Assembly: GCF_000344685.1 (NCBI RefSeq)
Contig: NW_006920421.1
Coordinates: forward strand, 734,613-769,324
Length of the DNA: 34,712 nucleotides
Reading direction: 5' to 3'
Origin: Gloeophyllum trabeum ATCC 11539
Lineage: Eukaryota > Basidiomycota > Agaricomycetes > Gloeophyllales > Gloeophyllaceae
In this document: in pieces, positions 10,300 through 21,083 of the stretch
Numbering within the stretch: the stretch's first letter is position 1
Layout: the number at the start of each line of letters is the position of its first letter
Translations under genes and position numbers: made by a program
The notes under the pieces: model-generated
The model's database searches: none
The model's input: the letters and a program-made list of their open reading frames with translations, nothing else
What the model was told of the DNA's origin: nothing

Positions 10300-11884
10300 T
10301 CATCGCCGCAGGTCGTCGTCGGGTCCGTCGTAATCCATGCCCCAATCCACGATGCCCAGGGCTCGCCTCATGGTTCTACGCATTTTCCAGTCGACTTTTC
10401 GGAGCTGCTGTTCGGTATTGGGGTTTTCATAGCCGCCCCTAGGACTGTCTTCTTGGGGAAGACAATATATCCAATACAGTTCTGGCTCTTGGCCTCCTGT
10501 CTCGTAGGAAATATATTCCAAGGAGGGAACAGTCGCTGCTAGATCAGGTAACCACTTTCCGCGTATCGAATCCATATCTGGACGACGATCACCGAGATCA
10601 CCAACGGTGTCGATGTGAACGTAAGTGACGTGAGCTTCATTTAGAGCATCACGAAGAAAAGGCTATGAGGACGATGCCAGTGGTCAGGCGGCGCGTGCGC
10701 TCGGGAAAATACTCAATACGCACCATGGCTTGTAAGGCTCGCGAGTACCGGCCACGCCTAGTAAGAGCGGATCCGAACTTCACCGCGAGATGTCGCAGGC
10801 TAGTCAGACTGCGGAACACGGTTTTGTCAAGGCACATCGCTCCAACTCGCTCTGCATCCATATTAAGAGAGAGGAATTTGGGATTGGCGGTCTGCAGGAG
10901 CTCAGCATATGCCCTCGGTACTTCGTTACCCAACTCGCTGAATGCTAAGACTCTGATATCCAACTGTATGAGGGGCTGCGTGACCACTCCGGCATTCCAA
11001 ATGTGCTCTAGATCTCCTCCGACCACTTCCATGGACTTGAAAGGAGGGTTGGTGGTAGCGGGTACCGTAATCGACAGTGGATATGCGTCATGGAAAAGGT
11101 GCTTTTGGAGGTCTACCTCGACTCGTATGTGCCTCACATTCGGAAAAGCATGAAGAAGCTCCGACCGATCGAACGTGGAGGTGGACAAAGAGAGCTCATA
11201 GACACGCGGCCATTGTCGATTCCGCACGATCGGGAACCTAAAGGATTGGTTATGGGTCCTGGGGTGAACTATAAGGGTGAGTACATCTAGGCTATCTCGG
11301 AGAGGCTCCAGAATTGCTCCGTAGTCGACAGTACCAGGAACCGTTCGTAAATACAATCGGCGAAGGCGACCGCGAAACTGGTCGAATAGATTTACATCAA
11401 TCACATTGTGCAAGTGATCAACGAGTTTCAGCTCCGAGATGTTGTTGCAGTGAGCGGCCAGGCCAACGAAGGAACTCGGGATAGGAATGGTGCAGATAGG
11501 AAAGACCGCGGATCCCATCCTAACACTCGCCGATGCCAGATTTGTGGCATGGGGCAAAATCTGTAAGAGCCTGTCGAAGGCTTTGCCCACTGGCATTGTC
11601 AGGAAGGCCATTGGCGAGTCTTCATTATCCGATGGCATGAATTCGTCGTCAGCTAGGCTGATCTGGAGGGAGTGCACGAGAGACATTCGTTCCGGGACCC
11701 TCTCGATGGAAGTGCAGAAGGATTTTATGTGCCGTCCGAAGCGCAGATAAACATGGCGATATACATTGTAGATTGCAATATCATGCAATGATCGGCAGAC
11801 CAACGCCAGATGAGAGGCATCTGACGAATGCAGGAAGTCGAGAATTAGCTGGAGTGTGTCGTGGTCGAGCTCTGAGAGTATCAT
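10300..11884 (-). CDS. F-box protein with a one-base frameshift
   Basis: Probable SCF ubiquitin-ligase substrate adaptor. The F-box is at the N-terminus: LDHDTLQLILDFLHSSDAS followed by HLALVCRSLHDIAIYNVYRHVYL, typical of agaricomycete F-box proteins, then an LRR-like stretch of repeated leucine-rich segments. The start at 11884 (MILSELDHD) is preferred. The frame is open up to 11968, but the piece before it contains a possible leader intron. The reading frame stops at 10649 just after a TTTT run (10657-10660 on the plus strand). Dropping one T continues smoothly (FLRDALNEAHVTYVHIDTVG) into the frame ending at 10300, giving about 527 residues. So the gene is either a recent pseudogene or carries a homopolymer sequencing error. 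No intron signals explain the break. It is convergent with TPS1 and divergent from RFC5. Confidence 0.8.
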
Positions 11885-12244
11885 TCTTATGCTGCAAATG
11901 TAAATTAGCCCGGCCTGGTTCAGATATACGTGCTCCGGCAGGAGCATCAGATGAAGACCCTCACTCAAGCAAGGTGGCTGGATACCAATGAATCGTTCGA
12001 GTTGCGAATGCGACGCGCCGTGACTGTATTGCCTAGTACCAGTGGCAGCGAAGTGTTGTCAGAAAAGTACCCGACACACTTCGCGTTATGGCAAAGATCG
12101 CTATATATACACGGGTGGTGGCACGCGCCGGAAACACGCGCCGACTCATAAAAACGCGTGACGTCACGCAGTTGCGGACGCGTCGCTCAGCTTCCACCGG
12201 CGCGTCCTACCAGTTCATCGCTCACATATACCCTGCACACCGAC
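11885..12244. other. Divergent promoter region F-box / RFC5
   Basis: 360 bp between two divergent starts. It holds the MCB/CRE cluster listed separately. A possible 39-bp leader intron of the F-box gene (GTATAT..GCAG on the minus strand) lies at about 11892-11930. No ORF of note. Confidence 0.5.
12154..12183. promoter_or_regulatory. MCB/CRE cluster in the RFC5 promoter
   Basis: ACGCGTGACGTCACGC at 12154-12169 followed by a second ACGCGT at 12178-12183, about 60-90 bp before the RFC5 ATG. CACGCGCC and ACACGCGCC lie just upstream. ACGCGT is the MBF-bound G1/S box of many replication genes in yeasts, which fits the downstream clamp-loader gene. TGACGTCA is an ATF/CREB-type site. Confidence 0.6.
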
Positions 12245-13874
12245 ATGTCCCTATGGGTTGACAAGGTATACTGAAAAATCTGAAAAATCTGGGTACTAGT
12301 GTCTCTAACGCGTTCCGACATTGAAGTACCGCCCCAGAACCCTCGATGATCTTCATTACCATCATGACTTGACAGCCCGACTCAAGTCTCTAGTATGTTA
12401 CACAACTTCTCTACATTGAAAGACTCTGATATCTTTACTTAGGCTGCGTCAGGAGACTTCCCGCACATGCTATTCTATGGGCCGTCCGGCGCTGGGAAGA
12501 AGACTCGGATAGCGTGTACACTTCGACAGTTGTTTGGGCCTGGAGTGGAAAAGGTGTGTTCTGTTTCACTCAGTAATGCCATGCGCTCAAGCCTGGACAT
12601 AGCTTAGGATCGATCAAAGAGTGTTCCTCACCCCGTCAAAGCGGAAGCTAGACCTGAATGTGGTTCAGAGTAATTTTCACATAGAGATCACGCCAAGGCT
12701 CGTCTTGCACAGTCGCACTTATCTTCCTCGAAGCTCATGCATATATACTGTGAACAGCGAAGTCGGCATGTACGATAGAGTGGTCATTCAAGAGATCCTC
12801 AAGGAGATCGCCCAAACGCAGCAAGTGGACTTGAACGCCAAACAAAGATTCAAGGGTAAGTCCCCATACCTCCTACGCGTCACATGTCTTTCATGTTCCA
12901 ACTCTAGTTGTGATCATCAACGACGCGGATACACTATCGAGAGACGCCCAAGCAGCTCTACGTCGCACCATGGAAAAGTACATGAACAACATGCGAATAA
13001 TTCTCTGCGCAAACAGCACGAGCAAACTGATCGCACCCATCAAAAGTCGATGCTTGTTGGTTAGGGTTGCAGCGCCGAGCAGTGAAGAGGTATAGGAAAC
13101 TACCTCTCTACGAGGCCGTCTGGCTAATGGTCTTGTGTTTTCGCGGGGCAGATGCACAATGCCCTGGAGTACGTAGCGAAGCGGGAGAAATTCGACCTTC
13201 CTCCAGAGGCATCGCAACAAATCGTGGAGGATTCAAATGGTAACCTGCGGAAAGCAATTCTAGTGCTTGAGGCACTGAAGATGCAGTCGTAAGTTGAACG
13301 ACCCTTTTCGGAACCACACAGCTTAACTCTGCTGGCTAGGCCTGACCTCTCAGGACCACTGAGCATTGCGAAGCCTGATTGGGAAACGTATTGCCACAAG
13401 GTTGCCGATATGATAATCCAGGAACAGTCGCCGCAGCGCGTCATGGATGTGCGAGCAAAACTCTACGAGCTTCTGAGTCACTGCATCCCTGCCACCGTTA
13501 TACTCAAGGTAAGAGGTTTACAACTTCTACCATGGAGTGGTCGTTCGCTGAGCAAGTCAAAGACGGTAGCGGAACGCGTGGTGGATAAGGTGGATGAGAG
13601 TATAAAGGCAGATATCATGCATTGGGCTGCTATATACGTAGGTGTTATCTTACCCTTGCAAGGAGTGATGTACTGACTTCTGGTTCCAGGAGGTGCGCAT
13701 GAGACAAGGGAACAAAAAGATATTCCACCTGGAAGCATGGGTGGTCAAGGTGATGAGCTTATACAAGGTACATCCTAGATGAATAGCTTAATACATTTCG
13801 CGCCACCACTAATGCTCTTTCCCTTACTGTAGCACTCCTTCTACGGTATCGATTTGGATGATTTTGAGGAATAA
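12245..13874 (+). CDS. RFC5: Replication factor C subunit 5 (human RFC3 type)
   Basis: Subunit of the clamp loader that opens PCNA and places it on primed DNA in the nucleus. Eleven exons keep frame: 12245-12265, 12327-12392, 12443-12553, 12603-12697, 12758-12855, 12908-13089, 13152-13288, 13340-13508, 13563-13637, 13690-13767 and 13833-13874. They give 357 residues, the usual length. It opens MSLWVDKYRPRTLDDL. Walker A is GPSGAGKKT (residues 42-50). The Walker B region reads VVIINDADTLS, the non-canonical form of this subunit. It is followed by RDAQAALRRTMEKY, CANSTSKLIAPIKSRC (SRC motif) and LDDFEE at the end. Intron 4 (12698-12757) has a GC donor (GCTCGT). The first exon is only 21 nt. The promoter carries MluI boxes. 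The gene looks complete and functional. Confidence 0.97.
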
Positions 13875-13958
13875 GCATCTTTCTTGCCTTGGTGCCGTGT
13901 AGTATCTATCTATCCCTGTATCCATATCTACCGACTCATAATATCTCACTGGCCGACG

Positions 13959-14855
13959 TCATGATTGGACGTCGTACTCTTCATCGACTGCTTCGAGGAA
14001 ATCGAGCATCTGCGTATAAATCAGCATTTAACTACCCTTCCTAGAGAACCGAATGCGTACCAACTGATGCCTATTCTGTCCTAACTGCCTCCCCGGCTCA
14101 GTCTTCAGTCTTTCCCGGATATGAAGCAATTTGTCATGGAAATGCTGTATGGCCGACTCCTCGAAGCCTGGGGCGCCGACGGGGATATGCAGTGCTCTGA
14201 GACCCTCAAGTTGAGTACAATGACTACCGATCGCGAGCCGTATGTTCGTACCGGTTGGTAGCGGCACTGAAAGCGGAGCAGCGCATAATACCGAACGCCC
14301 CTATGGCATCAAGCCTGTCTGCATCCTGCACGCAATGCAGCTCCAGGCACTCATCGTGCCAAGTACCCCACTCGCCCGTCTGCCTTCTCTTTTTCTCGGT
14401 ACTCCATGAAACGTTATCGACGATCTTAGCTATTTCCTTCGCCCTGCCGTCGCTCACGAAGTCGATTTGCGATGCCTGGGCCCACGTTCGAAAGAACGGT
14501 AGGAAGTACGAGTATGGATCTGCCGCTTCCTCTGCTGAGACGTACTTCTTGTCCAGGACGTCGTGCAAAAGGGCAGCTAGTTCGACCGTAAGTAGGTCTG
14601 GTTGCTTCTGGGAAGCACTTTCCGAGGAAATGCTCCTTGCTAGGGATAACGCTGTCTTACGGACGCGTTCCACTGGAGGCCGTGTTCATAAGTGATTGAG
14701 CATGCACTAACACGTCCATATTTTACGACCGAATTATTTGAAAGCATAGGCTTACCGTGGTACGCGTCATGAGAGGGGTCGTATCTGGCCATAGTCTTTT
14801 TCATCAGCTGCTCGGCAGCCTGAATCACCGAAGCTTCAGCCTTCGTAGGGTACAT
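13959..14855 (-). CDS. HD-domain metal-dependent phosphohydrolase
   Basis: Small HD-superfamily protein resembling the YedJ/uncharacterised fungal HD hydrolases. The substrate is unknown, though nucleotides are common in the superfamily. Exons on the minus strand are 14855-14756, 14672-14252, 14196-14061 and 14009-13959, giving 235 residues. Metal-ligand motifs are DPSHDAYHVERV (His33), AALLHDVLDKKY (HD at 70-71) and the later QDADRLDAIGAFGIMR with its conserved Asp. A helical FHDKLLHIRERLKTEPG segment and a short acidic C-terminal exon follow. The ATG at 14855 is the first in frame. An alternative GTG lies slightly upstream. The stop lies 84 bp from the RFC5 stop (convergent). The start is divergent from the ZIP gene, with a shared promoter of about 170 bp. 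Confidence 0.85.
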
Positions 14856-14914
14856 CTCTGACACCAAAGCAGCCACGGAGTTCAGAAGTGTCTGGGCAAT
14901 ATATGTGGATTGAG

Positions 14915-14953
14915 ACGCGTGAGACGCGTCCGACGCGCCGCCACCGGACGCGT
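14915..14953. promoter_or_regulatory. Three ACGCGT boxes in the HD/ZIP divergent promoter
   Basis: ACGCGT occurs at 14915-14920, 14924-14929 and 14948-14953, with GACGCGCC between. A CACGTG-type site follows at about 14971. This is the third MluI-box cluster in 5 kb. It could serve the HD hydrolase, the ZIP gene or both. Confidence 0.5.
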
Positions 14954-15025
14954 TACATTAGGCGCGCAGACACGTGTCATCAATCCCGAGGACGCGCTGT
15001 CTTCTCCTCGCGACCGTGACTGGCA

Positions 15026-17064
15026 ATGGCGGCCGTGAAAGCACATCGAATCCAGAAACTGTGCGCAGCTGTGCTGCTCTTTTCTGCTGTCTCGATAGCA
15101 TATGCGCAAAGAAGCCAAAAGGAGGACTTACTCATCGTTCGAGTGAGTACTGGCCGTATCCTGAACCTGGGAGTCTGATGGAAGTTGTGCTTACTTGCGC
15201 ATTTGCCTTAGGAAACCGAGATACGGGAATGTCAGCCCGTACAGCAGCTAAACGTGCTGAAAGCTCGGCTAGCTGAGGGCGAATCGCCTATCATGCGCCA
15301 AGTCTTCGCATGGCTATTTCCCTTTGGTCCTGGATGGAATTCCGGTATGTTCAGTTATGCACTTACTCCGGTGATACTGGAACAAGAGGTGACAGTCAAA
15401 TTGCAGTACTGGGTACCTTCTATATTAGCTCGTGGGTTGTTCCCGTGGTCCGACCGTACCCTAGCTTCATGGGTGGCCGGTCTTTTCTAGCGTCCCTAAT
15501 TTTATCCTGGCCTTTATCCCGGCCGAAATCAACTCCAACACGCTCAACACCATGACAGCGTTTGCGGCGCGTCCCATTTGATATTTTAATCCTCTCCTTT
15601 GCTCTGAACTATCCATGTAGACAGGCGGCCTTCTATCAGACGTCTTCCTGCACCTTGTGCCGCACTCGTTTATGGGCGAACACCAAGACGAGAGCGTGCA
15701 TTTCGTAATGGTCCAAGAAAAGAGGAATATTCTCGTAGGGTAGCTGCATTACGTTTCGGTCTGGCACGCACGTTCACCGACACTTTTCTCTCAGGCTGGG
15801 TATATTCGTCGGGTTCGCCTCTTTCTTCATGATGGAGAAGACTCTGCGAGTGCTTGGCGGTGACTCGGACGCACCGGGTCACTTGCATTCGCACTCCCAT
15901 GCTCCCAGCCCGGCCGAGCATGCTCATACCTCAGGCGTAGAAGTCACTTCGACGGGAAGCGACATCCGCATGCGCGGAGAGAAGAGCTCAGAGGTCGCTG
16001 ACACATCTGACCTAACGAAGCTCCAGCAGAAAGAACCGGCCGGCTCCGTCTCGAAGCTCTCAGCCTACTTGAATCTTTTCGGAGACTTCGTACACAACAT
16101 GTGAGGGACTCCTTTTGCCCATCTGCCTGCCTTTCCTGATATACACGGCCCTATAGCACCGATGGATTGGCGTATGTGACGTTAACTACGGTTTATGCGG
16201 CTGTCACTAAGGACCTATAACCCAGGATGGCCGCTTCTTTTTATTCCTCCCCCCTTATAGGCGCGACGACCACCCTAGCGTGCTTCGCGCATGAGATTCC
16301 ACACGAAATCGCGGATTATTCAATTCTTATACGGTCCGGCTTCACGAAGCGCCAGGCCATGCAGTCGCAGTTTATTACCGCTGTCGGAGCTTTCGTACGC
16401 TACATTGTCCCCGTTGAGATCCGGGTTATTTGTACTGACCTTGTTCGGTTAGATCGGGTATAGTGGCTTCGTTTCATGCCCCGCCTTGTAACTCAAGAGT
16501 CTCCCGTTATGATAGAACGTTCATGGGTATCGCCATTCACAACATGGCTGCATCTGGCAGTGAGACGAATGAAACCACCGACCTAGCTTCTGCTCTCCGG
16601 CAGACTGCGTCTGGTATACTAGGAACTACTGTTCAGGCTGCCGACTTGGTCAGTCACTGTTTTATTTTTGCTCTACCACCCTATAGGTATTGACGGTATA
16701 TGTTCTCTGATTTTATGATCCGCTTGATCCATTCGTATAGGTCATCCCGTTCGTCGCCGGCGGTTTTCTGTACATCGGAGCCGTTGCCGTGCTCCCGACG
16801 TGAGTATTTATGTCTTTCCACGCTCAAATGGACCAGTGCTGACGCCCAAGCAAGGCTGCTAGAAGACAGCAAAAGTGGCAAACAAGCGCTGCGAGAGGTC
16901 TGGACTGCTTCCACTCGCACAGTTGTCGTATTGAACTTTCTCGCCATAGTTCGGGGCTATGGCCTTCGGTGTCTTATGCATGTTCCTAGTTGCGTGAGTA
17001 CATTGCTGTCGGGCATCTAGAGCGCTGCTAATAGATCCCTCGTCCTCAAAGATGGAACGAATAA
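15026..17064 (+). CDS. ZIP zinc transporter, LIV-1/KE4 (Yke4-like) type
   Basis: Membrane zinc transporter of the secretory pathway by family. Fourteen exons keep phase: 15026-15142, 15212-15344, 15407-15431, 15491-15566, 15621-15739, 15795-16100, 16157-16171, 16226-16394, 16453-16457, 16516-16648, 16741-16799, 16855-16897, 16950-16993 and 17052-17064. They give 418 residues ending VAWNE. It has an N-terminal signal peptide, then TM segments including SSVPNFILAFIP and GGLLSDVFLHLVPHS. A His-rich loop follows (HLHSHSHAPSPAEHAH). The metal-binding TM4/TM5 motifs are HNITDGLA and HEIPHEIADYSIL, and the C-terminal TMs include VAGGFLYIGAVAVLP. Exon 9 is only ATCGG (5 nt), and exons 7 and 14 are 15 and 13 nt. 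Intron 4 (15567-15620) has a GC donor (GCGCGT). It looks functional. Confidence 0.93.
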
Positions 17065-17892
17065 ACCGTATCCGGTGCTCGGTATTGATACGGCATGCTT
17101 CTCTGGTGTTTCGTGGGGGTCGAAGGGTCGATCGCAGTCATCTCAGCAAACTCCGAAAGCTTCGCTATGAAAGACCCGGTGGTAGATCTACATTAAGTCG
17201 GTCGTGTAGTCCGCTGGCCAGTGGGATTAATGTTATAAAGCTTATGAAAGAGAGATCACGAAATAGTAAGGCACCACCCAAGATGACGTTTCTGAGAAGG
17301 CATCATCACGGGCGGCTTGCGTTGCTGGTTTGCCGAGGAACGTGCGAGAACGGAGGACGCCTGTTGGTTGCCCTCCACAAATGCCTTCCGCCGCATGCCA
17401 AACCCTCCGTAAATTAGCCACACGCCTGCAATAATTCTTCGAGCATACGCTGCACTCGCTGCCTCCAGTTCTTACCTTACACTGCCTAAAGCGCGAATTA
17501 ACTGCCCCCGGTCCTCCGTTTGTGCGTCTTCTAGTGCTCTTCGGTGCTGCGCGCAAATTGGCCCGTCTTTCCTGGCGTGCGCCTTCGACTCACAGCTACT
17601 GTGTTTCATACAGATTCCGTATTTTTCAGCTGCTTGGTCGGCGATCTAATACCCTTCAAGTTCCTGACATCTCGTGCCCGGCGTGCACCCGCCTTCCATC
17701 ACGCCCTTTCACTCAAAACCGCCAGGTGTCTCAGTCACCGATCCTTTTCAGTCGCATCGACAACTCGTCCGCTCGCCTTCTACTGTCGTACGCAACACCG
17801 GCGGAGACGCCTGCCTCATTATCTCCGCAGCGTCTTCTCGTAATACTGAATCCAAACTGGCTATCGATCGCTTGTCGTCGAGAACCGCAACC
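17065..17892. other. Intergenic between ZIP and Nudix genes
   Basis: 828 bp. ORFs of 100-125 codons on both strands show no motif or splice logic. The last 250 bases are C/T-rich and probably form the Nudix promoter and leader. No gene is supported. Confidence 0.4.
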
Positions 17893-18536
17893 ATGAGCAA
17901 CAAGGGTCGCTCAACGCCGCGTGTCGTGTGCTGCGCCATACCCATAGCGAGGGCAGCGGGAAAAGTCCTGATAATCACCAGTCGTAAAAGGCCGGATAAC
18001 TGGGTCTGTGAGTGATCGATTCTTTGGCCCGTTTTATCAGTCATCTGCTGTCTTCTCCGCACACACATTCGCTCTTCTTTCATCTTGATAATGACCGTGG
18101 AAACTAACATATTGCGTCTCCTCATCTGGGTTCATCCGTGATAGTGCCGAAAGGAGGTTGGGAGCCGTCGGATGGAGTGTTGGAGGCAGCAGCGCTGCGA
18201 GAAGCCTTAGAAGAAGGTCTCATCCTTTCTCCTTCTCTTCCTCTCCCCACCCCCTCCTGATGCCCTCTCGCCCTGTCTCCCCATGCCTTACATTGTCTGT
18301 CCATTACAGCGGGCGTTCGCGGCAAGATCACCCGATTCGTGACCACCATCCCCTCCGCGTCGTCAACGTACCACTTTTACGAGTTGGATGTGGCGGAGCT
18401 CGATCAGGAATGGTTGGAGAGCAAGGAGAGGAAGAGGGAGTGGGTGGACTACGCAGAGGCGGTGCAGCGGGTGTCTTGGAAAGCCGAGCTGGCACAAGGA
18501 CTGTCGCTGTCGTCGCTGGCGCCCCCTCGCCGGTGA
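17893..18536 (+). CDS. Nudix hydrolase, diphosphoinositol polyphosphate phosphohydrolase type
   Basis: Likely cleaves the beta-phosphate of inositol pyrophosphates and/or diadenosine polyphosphates, like yeast Ddp1 and fission-yeast Aps1. Three exons: 17893-18007, 18145-18216 and 18310-18536, 137 residues. Early strands read VVCCAIPIA and KVLIITSRKRPDNWVLPKGG. The Nudix box is GGWEPSDGVLEAAALREALE followed by EAGV, with the REx2EE glutamates for metal binding. The exon 2/3 junction lies inside the box. DYAEAVQRVSWKAELAQGL matches the C-terminal helix of the DIPP group. The stop at 18534 is taken as the end. Weakly coding-like sequence continues in another frame to about 18726 but needs no extra exon. 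The phosphatase gene downstream also acts on inositol-phosphate-type substrates, but no co-regulation is shown. Confidence 0.88.
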
Positions 18537-19382
18537 CCCCGGCGCCGCGGGAGGTGGTATCCAGGCCGAGGGCGAGGACGAGGCATCTTCGAATTCACGC
18601 CCAAAATCCACGCTTCCGACACGCCACAAACTCTCATCGTCGTCGCATTCAACAAACCGGAACTCATCACTCACCATAGAATCGCCACTCTGTCCTCGCT
18701 CGCATCCCGTACCTTATCCGCCCTGAATTATTTTGAAGATACCTCGACGCGGCTTGGCATAACGTCGGGTCCTCACTGTCCGGATGTCACCCTTGTTCAA
18801 TCATGATCTCTCTGCATCTATCGCTTTGCATGTACAATCTAATCCTCGCTCGCAGTAGTATAGACACGTCCCGGCTTCTATCATGGACTCTGCGTATCGT
18901 ATTGCGTTGATATAGTCGTCGGAAGCCGGGACATCATAATCTTATGCATGCTCAATACCTCTCGGCACTGCAGTCACTGGTAATATCTATTCGTACAGAA
19001 CGCGATATTTCTGCCTGAATTCTGACCTTCGTGCAGTCGTTACGCATCCGAATGTACCCGCTGATGGCATTGGCACCCGATGTGCACCGTGCACGATCCT
19101 GCATCTTGCTACGTCCCTTCAGCTTGCCTTAGGCTTCAGCTCTGCAATGCACGTTCCTCTGTCTTACGGACCCGGACAACATCGAGCGCCAAAATTCAGT
19201 GCTATCAATACCGAGAGGAACACCATATGGTACTCCCACCCAGGCACAGGATGCCGTTGATAGGCCATATCTCACTGACGGGCGACGCCAAATGATACTC
19301 CCGACGCCCATCAACCAGCTCATATATAAGGCCGTGGAGGGGAAAATGGGGGCGTGCAGCATTCTGTGCCTGCTCGTCGAGG
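18537..19382. other. Intergenic between Nudix and phosphatase genes
   Basis: 846 bp without a supported gene. It contains the inverted repeat at 18868-18932. A TATA-like CATATATAAGG lies at about 19320-19330, some 55 bp before the phosphatase ATG, and is a good promoter candidate for it. Confidence 0.45.
18868..18932. repeat. Inverted repeat, 11-bp arms
   Basis: GTCCCGGCTTC at 18868-18878 and GAAGCCGGGAC at 18922-18932 are perfect complements around a 43-nt spacer. It lies about 330 bp after the Nudix stop. It may be a 3'-end hairpin or chance. Confidence 0.4.
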
Positions 19383-21083
19383 ATGTTCGTCTGGTCCCTC
19401 CTGACTATCCTTCCCTTGCTTGTTGCTGCCGCGCCCGCCTCGACCAAGGAGGAGGCCATATGGGACAGGCTAGGCAACTTGTCCCCTTACCACCCGGCAC
19501 CCGTGCCCTCAGGGATGAATGTGGAGTTGCCTGGGGACTGTAAGGTCGAGCAGATCATGTATGTGAGTATTCAGACTGTATCCAGTGTATTCCGTGCTGA
19601 GCCCTTGGATGCTATAGCTGGGCAGACATGGCTCTAGATACCCCTTGGCATCTGAGTTGGTTTACATTCAGAACTTGACGTACAAGTTGGGCAACGCGTC
19701 CGCTGCTGTTGCGAGGGCGAAGCTGCCTAAGAGTATGCAGTTCCTGAAGGAGGGGTACAGGACTACGCTGGGCCATGACGATTTGACGGCACCCGGCAGG
19801 CTTGAGCTTTTCAAGCATGGCGTCAAGTGAGTTTTTGCCTTCATGCTCATGTGGGTGCCTCTCTGACCGTGGAGTAGTTTCCGCTTGAAATACCCTCAGT
19901 TCAATGCCACGAGCATTCTTGCGGGTGGTCAGGATCGGGTATTCACTCAGGATAAGTACGGAGTTGTATAGGATCCTGACAGTATGAATAGGTCATCGAA
20001 TCTGCTCAGTGGTTTGCGAATGGCTACTACGGTCGCACCTGGCCCAATATCTCATCCACTGTGTTCTCTGAGATAGCCGAAAACAATGTCACGGTATCGT
20101 GGATCACGCCTATGGATACTTGCCCGAAGTGGGACTATAATTATGGTAATAATGTACGTTGCCTGCCACCCATGTCCTCGTCTATCTCTTACCTCCCGCT
20201 ATATCATAGGCGACTATTAAATGGGGCAGCATATACTTGCCCCCGATTACAAAACGGTTAAACAGCCTGCTCCCGGGCGTTAACCTAACGGACAACGACA
20301 CCCACGGCGCTCTTTACGCATGCGCGTACGACCTGGCGGCTTACGACGTGTCGCCCTGGTGCGACGTATTCACGACGTCGGAAATTCAGAATTTTGAATA
20401 CGAGTTGGACTTGCTCATGGACGGCGCGTTCGGGTATAATCTGCCGGGTGATATGGGACCCCTGCTTGGGTCGCTCTATGTCCACACGCTGATTGATCGG
20501 TGGGTCTCGCCACTTACCTTCTGGATTTCTATGCCAGTTTGCTCATAACACAACCGCTAGTTTCTCGAACTCAAGTGCCGAACCTGTATATCTCGAGTTC
20601 GGGCATGATACAACCATTGATATGGCTCTCACCGCTCTAGGTCTTGCAAAGTGAGTTGTCAGCGTGGTTCTAGCTTCCGATCGACATCCTTATGTCGCCT
20701 TGATTCAGGGATACGCCTCCCCTGTCCGCAACTGGCCCCGTGAACCCGAACCGCAAGTTCCGTACTTCGACCCAGGTCCCCTTCGCGGCTCAAATGCTCT
20801 GGGAGAAAATTGCCTGTTCCTCCACGTACGTAGCTTGCAAGATCCTGTGGCTATTCTTCCATCTGGGCTGACGGAGACTTGTATATATAGATTCCATGGT
20901 CCCCAGATCAGGCTAGTTCTGAACGACGCGCCATTCCCGCTGTCCACTTGCGCCCAGTCTAAGACGGACAAGACGTATGGTACCTGCTCGTTCGACGCTT
21001 TCGTGGCGGCGAATAACTTCAGCACCTCTGTAACATGGGGTGACTCAGCATGGAACTCGACGTGCGGGAACCCTGGGTTCTAG
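19383..21083 (+). CDS. Secreted histidine acid phosphatase (phytase-like)
   Basis: Extracellular phosphomonoesterase that releases phosphate from esters, possibly from phytate. Eight exons keep phase: 19383-19562, 19618-19826, 19878-19938, 19992-20153, 20210-20499, 20561-20650, 20709-20825 and 20891-21083, 433 residues. A signal peptide (FVWSLLTILPLLVAAAPA) opens it. The catalytic motif LGRHGSRYP is at about residues 61-69, with His64 as nucleophile, and starts exactly at exon 2. SILAGGQDRVIESAQWFA and SWITPMDTCPKWDYNYG follow. The proton-donor motif is EFGHDTT (His316, Asp317). Several Asn-X-Ser/Thr sites and paired Cys in the C-terminal third (STCAQSK, GTCSFDAF) fit a secreted enzyme. The overall pattern matches fungal HAP2/phytase-like acid phosphatases. 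Substrate preference cannot be read from the sequence. Confidence 0.92.

Noticed and set aside
12270..12295. Short direct repeat CTGAAAAATCTGAAAAATCTG
   Set aside because: Only two units inside RFC5 intron 1. Simple slippage is enough to explain it.
14028..14267. Separate 79-codon minus-strand gene
   Set aside because: It is exon 3 of the HD hydrolase read through its flanking introns.
16687..16695. Possible 9-nt microexon GTATTGACG inside ZIP intron 10
   Set aside because: It has AG before and GT after, but including it would insert three residues into the conserved DLVIPF segment. Skipping it gives the expected protein.
18540..18726. Extension of the Nudix protein by another C-terminal exon
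   Set aside because: The frame downstream is low-complexity, no splice sites are needed, and the protein already has full DIPP length at the TGA.
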